Shown here: in pieces, positions 6,520 through 13,388 of the stretch
Layout: each line of letters starts with the position of its first letter
Position numbering within the stretch: the stretch's first letter is position 1
Notes under the pieces: generated by a model
Database searches by the model: none
Seen by the model: the letters and a program-made list of their open reading frames with translations, nothing else
Told to the model about the DNA's origin: nothing
Translations under genes and position numbers: made by a program
NCBI GenBank assembly: GCA_022568115.1
Contig: JADFFP010000007.1
Span: 1 to 13,451 of the forward strand
DNA: 13,451 bases
Origin: Pseudomonadota bacterium
Lineage (GTDB): Bacteria; Pseudomonadota; Alphaproteobacteria; Sphingomonadales; SMXR01
Direction: 5' to 3'

Positions 6520-8045
6520 TAATTGAGCCCAATGCCCTGAACCTGGCGGCCTTAAGGGCGGCTTATGGAGGACCGGCAACGGTCACATTGTCCGCGGCAG
6601 ACCGCAAGAAAATTGAAGCCGCCCACAAGACCGTCGCCGATGTGCTGAAAGAGGGGCGCACGGTTTATGGCATCAATACCGGGTTTGGGATTTTAGCACG
6701 CACCAAAATCGCCCCCGGGAAGCTTGAACAACTGCAAAAAAAGCTGGTGCTGTCGCACATGGCGGGGATTGGAAAACCATTGCCCGATAATGTCGTCCGC
6801 CTGGTCCTGGTGCTTAAATGCTTAAGCCTTGCAAAGGGCTATTCCGGGGTTAGTGTCGGCCTCATCGAAGCGCTCTCAAAACTGCTTGAAGCCGAGGTCT
6901 ATCCCATCATACCGGAAAAGGGTTCGGTCGGCGCTTCGGGCGACCTGGCGCCGCTGGCGCATCTTTCAGGTGTCCTGATGGGGCTCGGCGAGGTTCGCCA
7001 GGGCGGCAAAACAATGCCCGCCGCCGAGGGCCTGAACCGGGCGGGATTAAAGCCCATGAGGTTTGGACCCAAGGAGGGTCTGGCGCTCCTCAACGGCACT
7101 CAGGTTTCAACCGCCTTGGCGCTGGCCGGCCTGTTTGAGATTGAAAAGGTATTTGCCGCCGCGGTAGCCGCCGGGGCCTTGTCGGTCGATGCCGTCAAGG
7201 GATCGGACGCGCCCTTTGATGCCCGCATTCATGAAACGCGTGGCCAGCTGGGCCAGATCAGGGTGGCCCGGCACTACCAAAGACTTTTGGCCGGCAGTGC
7301 TATTCGCGCCAGCCATACCGATTGCGAACGGGTTCAGGACCCATATAGTCTGCGCTGTCAGCCCCAGGTGATGGGGGCGTGCCTCGATATGATCGACCAT
7401 GCGGCTGCGGTTCTTTTCAGGGAATCGAATGCGGTGAGTGACAATCCGCTGATCTTCCCTGATAATGGCGATGTGATCTCCGGCGGAAATTTTCATGGCC
7501 AGCCGGTGGCTTTTGCCGCCGATGTTTTGGCGCTGGCGGTTTCGGAAATAGGATCAATGTCGGAACGGCGCATCGCCTTGTTGATGGATGACAAACTCTC
7601 CGGCCTGCCGGCGTTCCTGGTTCCCGAAAGCGGGCTCAATTCCGGTTTTATGATCACCCAGGTCACGGCGGCGGCGCTGGCCTCTGAAAACAAGCAGATG
7701 TCCCATCCGGCCAGTGTCGACAGTATTCCGACTTCGGCCAATCAGGAAGACCATGTCTCGATGGCCACCTTTGCCGCCAGGCGGCTTTTGGAAATGGCCG
7801 ATAATACCGCGGGGATTGTTGCCATTGAACTTTTGGCCGCCGCCCAGGGGATAGATCTTGTGAAGCCCCTGAAAACTTCAGACACGCTTGCCAGAGTTTA
7901 CAGCGAAGTCCGCAAAGCGGCGGCGTTTGTCTCAGAAGACCGCCCCTTTACACCGGATATAGAGCGGGCCAAGGACCTGATTGCGGGGCCATTCTTCTCG
8001 CAGCTGCTCCCTGATCTGCTATCGAAAGGGAGCGCTGAAACTTGA
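6486..8045 (+). CDS. hutH: Histidine ammonia-lyase (histidase)
   Basis: HutH deaminates L-histidine to trans-urocanate, the first step of the pathway. The 519-residue protein carries the MIO cofactor triad Ala150-Ser151-Gly152 in [15 protein letters not shown]. It also has Tyr61 in YGINTGFG, the [14 protein letters not shown] block, [10 protein letters not shown] and FHGQP. All key residues of the family are present. The ATG at 6486 lies inside the 3' end of the transporter gene (34-nt overlap) with GAAGAG upstream. No alternative ATG/GTG/TTG codon lies between it and the conserved [15 protein letters not shown] segment, so this start is favoured; it adds roughly ten residues compared with typical HutH. 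The stop TGA 8043-8045 shares its last base with the next start codon (TGATG), so translation of the amidohydrolase is probably coupled. Confidence 0.95.
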   Translation: MPRNRTESKLIIIEPNALNLAALRAAYGGPATVTLSAADRKKIEAAHKTVADVLKEGRTVYGINTGFGILARTKIAPGKLEQLQKKLVLSHMAGIGKPLPDNVVRLVLVLKCLSLAKGYSGVSVGLIEALSKLLEAEVYPIIPEKGSVGASGDLAPLAHLSGVLMGLGEVRQGGKTMPAAEGLNRAGLKPMRFGPKEGLALLNGTQVSTALALAGLFEIEKVFAAAVAAGALSVDAVKGSDAPFDARIHETRGQLGQIRVARHYQRLLAGSAIRASHTDCERVQDPYSLRCQPQVMGACLDMIDHAAAVLFRESNAVSDNPLIFPDNGDVISGGNFHGQPVAFAADVLALAVSEIGSMSERRIALLMDDKLSGLPAFLVPESGLNSGFMITQVTAAALASENKQMSHPASVDSIPTSANQEDHVSMATFAARRLLEMADNTAGIVAIELLAAAQGIDLVKPLKTSDTLARVYSEVRKAAAFVSEDRPFTPDIERAKDLIAGPFFSQLLPDLLSKGSAET

Positions 8046-8833
8046 TGGAACTTTTCCGCTACATCCCCGGCGCGGGTCCACTTCTGGTCAATTTTCCACA
8101 TTCCGGAACCTTTATTCCTGAAATCATCGCTGGCCGTATGACCAAAGAAGGCCTGGCCACCCCCGATGCCGATATCTATCTTGAACGCCTCTACGTTTTT
8201 TTAAGAACCTTGAAAATCCCGCACCTCTATGCCACCCACTCGCGCTATGTGGTGGATTTGAACCGGCCTCCCGATGATTCCAGGCTGTATCGGGGCACGT
8301 TCGGGACCGGCCTGTTTCCCGACATGACATTCAGAGGCCAGGCGATTTATAAAAAAGACGAGGAGTTTAAAGAGACCGAGCGCAAAGCCCGGATGGATGT
8401 CTATTATTGGCCCTATCACAACCGTCTCAAGGAGGAGCTGGAAAAGATCAAGGAGAAATTCGGATATTATCTCCTGTGGGACGCCCACTCGATCAAAAGC
8501 GAAGTTCCCAGCCTGTTCGAAGGGCGGCTCCCGGATTATAATTTTGGAACCAATAACAGGGCCGCCTGCAACCTGAACATGGAGCAGCCGTTCAAATCCC
8601 TTCTTTACCATCTGGGGGAGGGAAATGTGGTTTTTGACCAGCGTTTTATCGGCGGCTACATCACCCGGCACTACGGCAAACCAAAGGAAAAGCGCTATGC
8701 GCTCCAGCTTGAGCTATCACAAAGAACCTATATGGACGAACCAGCCGGAGAATATTCCCCCGAGAAATCTGTCCTGACCATGGCGTTGCTGCACCAGTTG
8801 ATCACCACCTATCAAAAAACCATTATCATGTAG
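8045..8833 (+). CDS. hutG: N-formylglutamate amidohydrolase (HutG-type)
   Basis: This 262-residue protein matches the N-formylglutamate amidohydrolase family, which hydrolyses N-formyl-L-glutamate to glutamate and formate. Visible parts are LLVNFPHSGTFIP near the N-terminus (a metal-ligand His region), THSRYVVDLNRPPDD, YWPYHNRLKEEL, LLWDAHSIKSEVP (a second Asp/His site), and QLELSQRTYMDE near the C-terminus. Its presence implies the five-enzyme branch, in which formiminoglutamate is deiminated by HutF to formylglutamate. The ATG at 8045 overlaps the hutH stop (TGATG) and is preceded by AAAGGGAG, a good ribosome-binding site. A TTG one codon earlier is less likely. It is the last gene of the hut operon; no convincing terminator is seen after it. 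hutI and hutF are not in the window. Confidence 0.9.
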   Translation: MELFRYIPGAGPLLVNFPHSGTFIPEIIAGRMTKEGLATPDADIYLERLYVFLRTLKIPHLYATHSRYVVDLNRPPDDSRLYRGTFGTGLFPDMTFRGQAIYKKDEEFKETERKARMDVYYWPYHNRLKEELEKIKEKFGYYLLWDAHSIKSEVPSLFEGRLPDYNFGTNNRAACNLNMEQPFKSLLYHLGEGNVVFDQRFIGGYITRHYGKPKEKRYALQLELSQRTYMDEPAGEYSPEKSVLTMALLHQLITTYQKTIIM

Positions 8834-8889
8834 GACGCCAGTGGTTGAGCTGGAACAAAGAGCAAGATGGAAACCTGGGTAATCCAAAA

Positions 8890-9003
8890 ATTCCGGTGGC
8901 TTTTGGCATTGGCCTGCTGATCGGAACGGAACGCGGCTGGAAACTGAGGGCCGCCCCGGAAGGATCCCGGGTTGCCGGAATAGGGTTGTTGCCTTTCCTT
9001 TAA
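8890..9003 (+). pseudogene. Fragment of an MgtC/SapB-DUF4010 family membrane protein gene
   Basis: Between hutG and the thiolase gene, one frame reads IPVAFGIGLLIGTERGWK, then LRAAPEGSRVAGIGLLP, ending at TAA 9001-9003. The GLLIGTERGW motif followed by EGSRVAGI is the conserved N-terminal start of MgtC/SapB-related DUF4010 membrane proteins. Only about 37 residues remain. The expected TFALIGLLGG-type continuation is degraded to GIGLLPFL and stops at the 3' end of the convergent thiolase gene. A possible start ATG at 8867 lies in another frame, implying a frameshift as well. This looks like the leftover of a gene truncated by the rearrangement that brought in the thiolase gene. Confidence 0.55.
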
Positions 9004-10184
9004 AGAAGTTCCAGCGCCACCGCGGTTGCTTCACCGCCGCCGATGCAGAGACTGGCGACGCCCTTTTTAAGCCGATATTTTTTCAAGGCCGCCAGCAGCG
9101 TCACCGAAATCCGCGCCCCCGAAGCGCCGATCGGATGGCCGAGCGCACAGGCGCCGCCGTGGACGTTGACCTTGGCGTGATCCAGCGAAAGCTCTTTCAT
9201 CGCCGCCATCGCAACCACCGCAAAGGCCTCGTTGATCTCAAACAAATCGACCTCATCCTTTTTCCAGCCGATGGCCTTCAGAAGTTTCGTAACAGCGCCG
9301 ATCGGGGCAGTGGTGAACCAGGCCGGCTCCTGGGCATGGGAAGCGTGTGCGTGGATGACCGCCAGCGGTTTTAAACCCCTCTCTTCCGCGACCGAGGCCC
9401 GGGTCATGACCAGCGCCGCGGCGCCATCGGATATCGATGACGAATTGGCCGCCGTCACCGTCCCATCTTTCCTGAATGCCGGACGCAGCTGCGGGATTTT
9501 TTCCGGCCTGGCCTTGCCGGGCTGTTCGTCGATGGTGACCTCGACCTCCGCTTTGCGGGTCTTAACAATTACCGGGGTGATTTCTTCTGCAAAGCTGCCG
9601 TCTTCGGTGGCCTGATTGGCGCGCCGCAGGGATTCGATGGCGTATTGGTCCTGGGCCTTACGGGTAAACTGGTATTTATCGGCGGTTTCCTCGGCAAAGG
9701 TCCCCATCAGGCGGCCCTGGTCGTAGGCGTCCTCAAGACCATCCAGGAACATGCTATCCTGGATGGCGCCGTGGCCGAGACGCATCCCGGCGCGAGCTTT
9801 GGGCAAAAGGTAGGGGGCATTGGTCATGCTCTCCATGCCGCCGGCGACAATAATGTCGCCTGATCCCGCCCTCAGCGCGTCAAAGGCCATCATCATGGTT
9901 TTCATTCCAGAGCCGCACATTTTGTTGACCGTGGAGGCGGGCACACTCAAGGGAAGCCCTGCGCCGATCGAGGCTTGCCGGGCCGGGGCCTGGCCCTGGC
10001 CAGCGGCCAGGACACATCCCATCAGCACTTCATCGATGTCCTCAGGCTTGAGCCCGGCCCGCTCAACCGCCGCCCGGATTGCCACAGCGCCCAGTTCGGG
10101 GGCTGTTACAGTTTGAAAATCCCCCATAAAACCGCCTATCGGCGTACGCGCCGCGCCAGCAATAACAATAGGATCATGTGCCAT
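9000..10184 (-). CDS. Acetyl-CoA C-acetyltransferase (thiolase II)
   Basis: The enzyme condenses two acetyl-CoA into acetoacetyl-CoA or runs the reverse thiolysis. It feeds polyhydroxybutyrate or ketone-body type pathways or serves in fatty acid and amino acid breakdown. From the ATG at 10184 the protein has 394 residues, the family norm. The acyl-accepting Cys90 is in NKMCGSGMK, His350 in [12 protein letters not shown] and the second catalytic Cys380 in CIGGGEA. NEAFA and the GGMESM motif are also present. All catalytic residues are intact. AAGGAG lies 7-8 nt before the ATG at 10184, so this start is preferred over one six codons upstream (10202). It lies opposite to the hut operon, with the remains of an MgtC-like gene between the two 3' ends. 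The AtoB/PhaA distinction cannot be made from sequence alone. Confidence 0.93.
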   Translation of the reverse strand: MAHDPIVIAGAARTPIGGFMGDFQTVTAPELGAVAIRAAVERAGLKPEDIDEVLMGCVLAAGQGQAPARQASIGAGLPLSVPASTVNKMCGSGMKTMMMAFDALRAGSGDIIVAGGMESMTNAPYLLPKARAGMRLGHGAIQDSMFLDGLEDAYDQGRLMGTFAEETADKYQFTRKAQDQYAIESLRRANQATEDGSFAEEITPVIVKTRKAEVEVTIDEQPGKARPEKIPQLRPAFRKDGTVTAANSSSISDGAAALVMTRASVAEERGLKPLAVIHAHASHAQEPAWFTTAPIGAVTKLLKAIGWKKDEVDLFEINEAFAVVAMAAMKELSLDHAKVNVHGGACALGHPIGASGARISVTLLAALKKYRLKKGVASLCIGGGEATAVALELL

Positions 10185-10312
10185 AAAGGACTCCTTAACC
10201 ATTCATTTATAGACTCCAGAATCAGTCCTGGTTTTGCTGGCGCGATTTTAAAGTTTTGACCGGCAAAAGGCAACCGCTTCGTCAAGTTGGAAGGAAACCG
10301 GAAGGGGCCGCT

Positions 10313-10462
10313 TTGAGACACATGGGAATTGGTTTTTTCGCAGGAGCGCTGTTAGGCGGCGCGGTTGGTTTATTGACGATCGAGGCGCCGGTTTTCGGGG
10401 CTATGGTTGGGGGGTTTGCGGGCCTGGCGATGGGCTATTTGATACAACGCGTTGAAATTTAA
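10313..10462 (+). CDS. Small glycine-rich membrane protein
   Basis: A short frame encodes about 49 residues, reading LRHMGIGFFAGALLGGAVG followed by LLTIEAPVFGAMVGGFAGL and ending AMGYLIQRVEI. Two hydrophobic, glycine-patterned helices (GxxxG-type spacing) are separated by a short Glu-Ala-Pro turn, which suggests a small inner-membrane hairpin. GGAAGGGG at 10300-10307 is 5 nt ahead of TTG 10313. An ATG at 10322 is possible but 14 nt from that site, and the frame is open back to a TTG at 10256. It is divergent from the thiolase gene and 45 nt upstream of the phosphatidyltransferase-family gene. I do not recognise a named family. Coding status is supported by codon use and the ribosome-binding site only. 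Confidence 0.5.
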   Translation: MRHMGIGFFAGALLGGAVGLLTIEAPVFGAMVGGFAGLAMGYLIQRVEI

Positions 10463-10472
10463 AAACCCTCCC

Positions 10473-10507
10473 TGTTCCAATCTCAGCCTTTCTGCTATAG
10501 TTTTTTC
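10473..10507 (+). promoter_or_regulatory. Weak candidate promoter giving a leaderless transcript
   Basis: TATAGT at 10496-10501 lies 6 nt before the ATG at 10508, so transcription would begin at or next to the start codon. No Shine-Dalgarno sequence precedes that ATG. The -35 position (10473-10478, TGTTCC) is poor, so the call is tentative. Confidence 0.25.
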
Positions 10508-11110
10508 ATGCTTGACCGCACCCTTCAGCCGCTGGTGGTTTCGATCCTGGATGTTCCGGGCCGAATGCTTGGCGCCCGCGGGGTGGAAAGCGACTGGATC
10601 ACGCTTGGCGGCTTTGTTTTGGGCCTGGCCGGGGCCGCGGCGATTGCCCTCGGGGCCTATGACGCCGCCCTTGTCCTGGTTTTGCTCAACCGCCTGGCCG
10701 ACGGTCTTGACGGGGCGGTCGCCCGGGCCTCAGGGGTGAGTGATTTCGGCCGTTATCTTGACATCGTGTTTAATTTCATTTTTTACGCCGCGTTTGCCCT
10801 CGGCTTTGCCTTTGCCGATCCAGAACTGGCCCTGACCTCGGCAATCCTGATTTTTTCCTTTCTTGGCCTGGGCGGAACGGTTTTGGCGTATGCCATTGTC
10901 GCCCAAGGAGCGGGGCTGGAGGCTGACGCCGCAGGCAATCTTTGGGTGGATAGCCTGTCCGAACTGGTAGGAACCTCTGAAACCACCATGGCGCTGATTC
11001 TAATGGCTCTGCTGCCGGCTTATTTCGGGGCTATTGCCCTTGTTTTCGCCCTGTTGTGCATGGTCACCACGGTCTTCCGGATTGTCCGGGCCTGGCTTGT
11101 GCTGAGATAG
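10508..11110 (+). CDS. CDP-alcohol phosphatidyltransferase family membrane protein with altered catalytic motif
   Basis: The 200-residue protein has about six hydrophobic segments and the CDP-alcohol phosphotransferase signature at residues 65-89: Asp65, Asp68-Gly69, Ala72-Arg73, Gly81, Asp85 and then Asn89. Family members swap CMP of a CDP-linked lipid for an alcohol (for example glycerophosphate, serine or inositol) in the inner membrane, using four Asp residues and two metal ions. Here the fourth Asp, the proposed catalytic base, is Asn (codon AAT at 10772-10774; GAT would be one base away). Everything else looks intact, so the protein may be inactive, altered in mechanism, or this may be a single-base variation. 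The substrate cannot be told. It lies just downstream of the tiny membrane protein and convergent with the phage-type repressor. Confidence 0.85.
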   Translation: MLDRTLQPLVVSILDVPGRMLGARGVESDWITLGGFVLGLAGAAAIALGAYDAALVLVLLNRLADGLDGAVARASGVSDFGRYLDIVFNFIFYAAFALGFAFADPELALTSAILIFSFLGLGGTVLAYAIVAQGAGLEADAAGNLWVDSLSELVGTSETTMALILMALLPAYFGAIALVFALLCMVTTVFRIVRAWLVLR

Positions 11111-11185
11111 CGAATAAGGCACGTAATAGTAGTATTTTTTACTGTATAGTTGTATAGGAAATACCCTATTCCTGATCGAATCAGA

Positions 11186-11869
11186 TCACAAATTCCGCCC
11201 CACCCAGATCACCTGGCCGATAATATTGACCTCGGAGGGCTTACAGTCAGGCCAGGTTTCATAAAGCGGGTTATCACTTTTAATCGCCAGAAGGCCGGTT
11301 GACGGATTAACCGAAATCCGTTTCACGCTGAGCGTATCGTCGTTGCGAATGACATAAATTCCATCCCGCTTGAGGGCTGTTTCAAGGGTGTCGACCAGAA
11401 TGCAGTCACCGTCTGAAAGGGTCGGTGTCATGGAGTCCCCACAGACCTTCAAAATTGATAAATTATCCGGGTTGCTCTGGGTCAGCGAATTTATAAAGCG
11501 GTTTTGGAACGGCATGAAATTATCCGTCCATTCGCGTTCGACAAATGCCCCGAAACCCGCACTGGCGCTGATATCATAGCTGGGAATCATGACGATCCCG
11601 TCATCTCCGAAATCAGAGAAGCCGGGGCTGTGGGCAGACCCTGGCTGGCCCTGGAAGGGGCTCCCCAGCTCCCACTCCGGGACCTTGAAATAGCGCGCTA
11701 TGGTGCGCCGGTCTTCTTCCTTCAGGCGCTTTGGAATTCCCCGCTGGATGAATTGCTGAATGTAGGCATGGTTTTTTCCTATCAGGGCGGAAATTGATGA
11801 ATAATCATCCTCCCTACTTTGCTGGACCAAGCTGTCCAGACGCTCTCGCACGGTTTTGTTTGGCAACAT
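11186..11869 (-). CDS. LexA/CI-like transcriptional repressor with S24 self-cleaving domain
   Basis: The 227-residue protein has an N-terminal helix-turn-helix-like region (about residues 24-66, SSISALIGKNHAYIQQF ... TIARYFKVPEWEL). A peptidase S24 domain follows. The likely autocleavage site is Ala104-Gly105 in SASAGFG, the nucleophile is Ser146 in GDSMTPTLSDGD, and the general base is Lys183 in SVKRI. Repressors of this type block phage or damage-inducible genes and inactivate themselves when RecA filaments form. The ATG at 11869 is preceded by GGGAGGGG. It is divergent from the gene at 12029, with palindromic operators between them, as in a lysogeny switch. It probably regulates itself and the rightward genes. 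No integrase is seen in the window, so this may be a remnant or a domesticated module. Confidence 0.9.
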   Translation of the reverse strand: MLPNKTVRERLDSLVQQSREDDYSSISALIGKNHAYIQQFIQRGIPKRLKEEDRRTIARYFKVPEWELGSPFQGQPGSAHSPGFSDFGDDGIVMIPSYDISASAGFGAFVEREWTDNFMPFQNRFINSLTQSNPDNLSILKVCGDSMTPTLSDGDCILVDTLETALKRDGIYVIRNDDTLSVKRISVNPSTGLLAIKSDNPLYETWPDCKPSEVNIIGQVIWVGRNL

Positions 11870-11904
11870 TTTGCCCCTCCCGGATAAGTTTGTTTAGCTT
11901 TTTT

Positions 11905-11933
11905 AGTCTAACAATAGGAATTTCATTTGACAA
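11905..11933 (-). promoter_or_regulatory. Candidate leftward promoter of the S24 repressor gene
   Basis: On the minus strand, TTGTCA (11933-11928) and TAGACT (11910-11905) are 17 nt apart. The first operator half-site (11911-11921) lies inside the spacer, suggesting autoregulation. Confidence 0.4.
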
Positions 11934-11951
11934 TAGGAATATTCCTATTGT
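11911..11951. promoter_or_regulatory. Repressor operator region (22-bp palindrome plus half-site)
   Basis: Bases 11930-11951 form a perfect palindrome made of ACAATAGGAAT followed directly by its reverse complement. An additional exact half-site ACAATAGGAAT lies at 11911-11921, 19 nt upstream in the same orientation. Position, symmetry and spacing between divergent genes make this the probable binding site of the S24 repressor. Confidence 0.8.
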
Positions 11952-11954
11952 AAG
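11927..11954 (+). promoter_or_regulatory. Candidate rightward promoter overlapped by the operator
   Basis: TTGACA (11927-11932, a consensus -35) and TGTAAG (11949-11954) are separated by 16 nt. The palindromic operator covers the spacer, so repressor binding would block this promoter, which reads into the gene at 12029 after a leader of about 65 nt. Confidence 0.5.
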
Positions 11955-12028
11955 CATGTTACCATAGGTAGAAAAAGTTAAGTATTTAATTTTAGTATTT
12001 TGGCAATTTCTGGAACTGGGAATATGGC

Positions 12029-12469
12029 ATGACGACTGACCTGAGGCATCGGGTTTCAAAACCCATCAGCAGACTGGCCAAAACCGGGGCTTTAAGCCCG
12101 GCCGAGGTCCGTGCCGCCCGGTTGATTGAAGAGGCGGTGATCTCAATCCTGACCCAGGATATCCACTCCAGCGGGATTGCCGAGCGGGGGCTTGCCAGGG
12201 GGAATACCGGGCCGGGTTTTGAAGACCAGTTTCTCAGGCGCCATGACGTCCGCCAAAGCTATTACGGGTGGGTAGAACAAATGGGGGCAAATCAACTGCC
12301 CGCCGGGCCGGTTCTGGCTGTGATCATTGATGGCCGGGCCCTGACGGAGGTTGACCGGACCTGGAAAAAACGAAAAGGCTGGACCCGGGGAAAACTGATT
12401 TCCGGCCTCAGGTTGTTTATTGAAATCGAAAGCCAGGAACGGGAGGAAAGAAACCGCTTGACGGCGTAA
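12029..12469 (+). CDS. Phage-type small regulatory protein (hypothetical; sigma-region-4-like C-terminus)
   Basis: This 146-residue, basic, mostly helical protein has no signal peptide or membrane segment. I do not recognise a named family with certainty. Residues about 94-131 (PVLAVIIDGRALTEVDR, then RKGWTRGKLISGLRLF) resemble a sigma-region-4 or late-regulator helix-turn-helix pattern. Similar C-termini occur in DUF6456-like alphaproteobacterial proteins and in phage late-gene activators. The middle (QSYYGWVEQM) is compatible with such regulators. It is the first gene right of the operator, where cro-like or activator genes stand in phage switches, and is followed by a strong terminator before the tail gene. 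A role in activating or antiterminating late genes is inference. The ATG at 12029 has a mediocre leader (GGAACTGGGA). Confidence 0.6.
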   Translation: MTTDLRHRVSKPISRLAKTGALSPAEVRAARLIEEAVISILTQDIHSSGIAERGLARGNTGPGFEDQFLRRHDVRQSYYGWVEQMGANQLPAGPVLAVIIDGRALTEVDRTWKKRKGWTRGKLISGLRLFIEIESQEREERNRLTA

Positions 12470-12514
12470 CGATCAAAAAGTACCATATTGGTTAAATACA
12501 ACACTTTATTTACC

Positions 12515-12560
12515 AAACGTCCGGTTTAGGATTCTTTCCTGCCGGGCGTTTTTATTTTTT
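12515..12560 (+). terminator. Rho-independent terminator between regulator and tail gene
   Basis: Bases 12515-12524 pair with 12542-12551 (10 bp, one T-G wobble). An inner AGGA/TCCT stem (12528-12531 with 12537-12540) extends the hairpin. The run TTTATTTTTT follows (12551-12560). It ends 27 nt before the next ATG, so it may also act as an attenuator for the DUF3168 gene. Confidence 0.8.
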
Positions 12561-12587
12561 AACTTTAAATCATTGAAAGGAAATAAA

Positions 12588-13073
12588 ATGAGTGCAGATG
12601 CCACCTGGCCCCTGCAAAAGGGGCTTTTGGGCCATTTAAGGACTGACTTGAGCTTGAAAAAACATCTTGGGAAACCCATCAGGATTTATGACCAGCAGGA
12701 AAAAGGCGGGGGCTATCCCTACCTGGTGCTTGGAGACAGTCATACCAGGGCCTGGTCCAGCGCCACATTTGACGGCCAGGAGCATGACATTATCCTGAAT
12801 TTGTGGACCAGCGGTGGCGGCAGTGCGGCCTCGAAAGAAATCGCCGGCGCCGTAATAGACAGGCTTCACGATGCTGATTTTCCGATTCCCGGACACGCCC
12901 TGGTAGATATGCAATTTGCCTCCTCTGAAACCCGTTACCGGGAAGACCGGGGTTTGTTCCACTGCCGCCTGACTTTCAAGGCCCTGACGGTTTCAGATTT
13001 AGTCCAGGGTTTGGTTATTTTTTGGGAAATGGGGAAAACGGGAAGGGCAGCTTATCGCTGGCAAACCCCATAA
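12588..13073 (+). CDS. DUF3168 phage tail-completion-type protein with an anomalous C-terminal extension
   Basis: Residues about 8-134 fit the DUF3168 family of phage and gene-transfer-agent head-tail proteins. LQKGLLGHLRTDLSLKKHLG is followed by IRIYDQQEKGGGYPYLVLGD, HDIILNLWTS with GGGSAASKEIAGAVIDRL, and CRLTFKALT at the usual end of the family. A further 27 residues (VSDLVQGLVIFWEMGKTG and on) do not look like DUF3168. The last 59 nt lie antisense to the 3' end of the DUF4389 gene, so the phage gene has probably lost its own stop and reads into host DNA. The ATG at 12588 has AAAGGAAA 4-11 nt upstream and is preferred over an in-frame TTG at 12573. Neighbouring head, tail or lysis genes are absent, so this is a remnant of a larger phage or GTA-like locus. 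Confidence 0.8.
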   Translation: MSADATWPLQKGLLGHLRTDLSLKKHLGKPIRIYDQQEKGGGYPYLVLGDSHTRAWSSATFDGQEHDIILNLWTSGGGSAASKEIAGAVIDRLHDADFPIPGHALVDMQFASSETRYREDRGLFHCRLTFKALTVSDLVQGLVIFWEMGKTGRAAYRWQTP

Positions 13074-13332
13074 AGCTGAAAATTTCGAAAATATAGGTAC
13101 TGACCTTGCCAGTAAAGGCTTTCAATCCCCGGTTCGGTTGATCTTTGATAAAGTATAAAACGTATTGGATGGCGGCCAGCACAAAGTAGCCCAAGACGAT
13201 AAAATAGAGCAAAAACCCGAACAGAACGATCGCCAGCAGGCGGAAAATCTTTTCCTCCAGGTTTATCTCCTTATTCTCATCCCGGCGGGCGCCTCGCGCA
13301 GGGGATGTTCCGGTTTTTGGTGAGGAGCTCAT
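13015..13332 (-). CDS. DUF4389 domain-containing membrane protein
   Basis: The 105-residue protein has a polar, Ser/Pro/Arg-rich N-terminus (about 35 residues). A long hydrophobic stretch follows (IFRLLAIVLFGFLLYFIV ... FVLAAIQYVLYFI), then KAFTGKVSTYIFEIFSFMGF and a C-terminal LPFPFSPFPKK, which is typical of DUF4389 proteins. The function of DUF4389 is unknown; an inner-membrane location is likely. The ATG at 13332 is preceded by AAAGGA at good spacing and is preferred over an in-frame TTG at 13365. It follows nrdJ on the same strand after a gap of 56 nt and may share its transcript. Its 3' end overlaps the DUF3168 gene tail to tail by 59 nt. Confidence 0.82.
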   Translation of the reverse strand: MSSSPKTGTSPARGARRDENKEINLEEKIFRLLAIVLFGFLLYFIVLGYFVLAAIQYVLYFIKDQPNRGLKAFTGKVSTYIFEIFSFMGFASDKLPFPFSPFPKK

Positions 13333-13388
13333 AACACTGTCCTTTATACCCTCTAAATGAGACAAAAAGAGGAGTTTTCAAGGCCTTT

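Noticed and set aside
9135..9615. Plus-strand open frames opposite the thiolase gene
   Set aside because: Antisense shadows of a highly conserved, intact minus-strand enzyme gene.
10185..10202. Thiolase start six codons upstream (ATG at 10202)
   Set aside because: The ribosome-binding site AAGGAG lies inside that extension and is correctly spaced for the ATG at 10184, which also matches the family N-terminus.
11120..11175. Possible second operator or bidirectional terminator (AGGAA-N8-TTCCT and an AT-rich hairpin) between the convergent genes
   Set aside because: The arms have spacing unlike the 22-bp operator, and the hairpin is short and AT-rich without a clean T-run; too weak to call.
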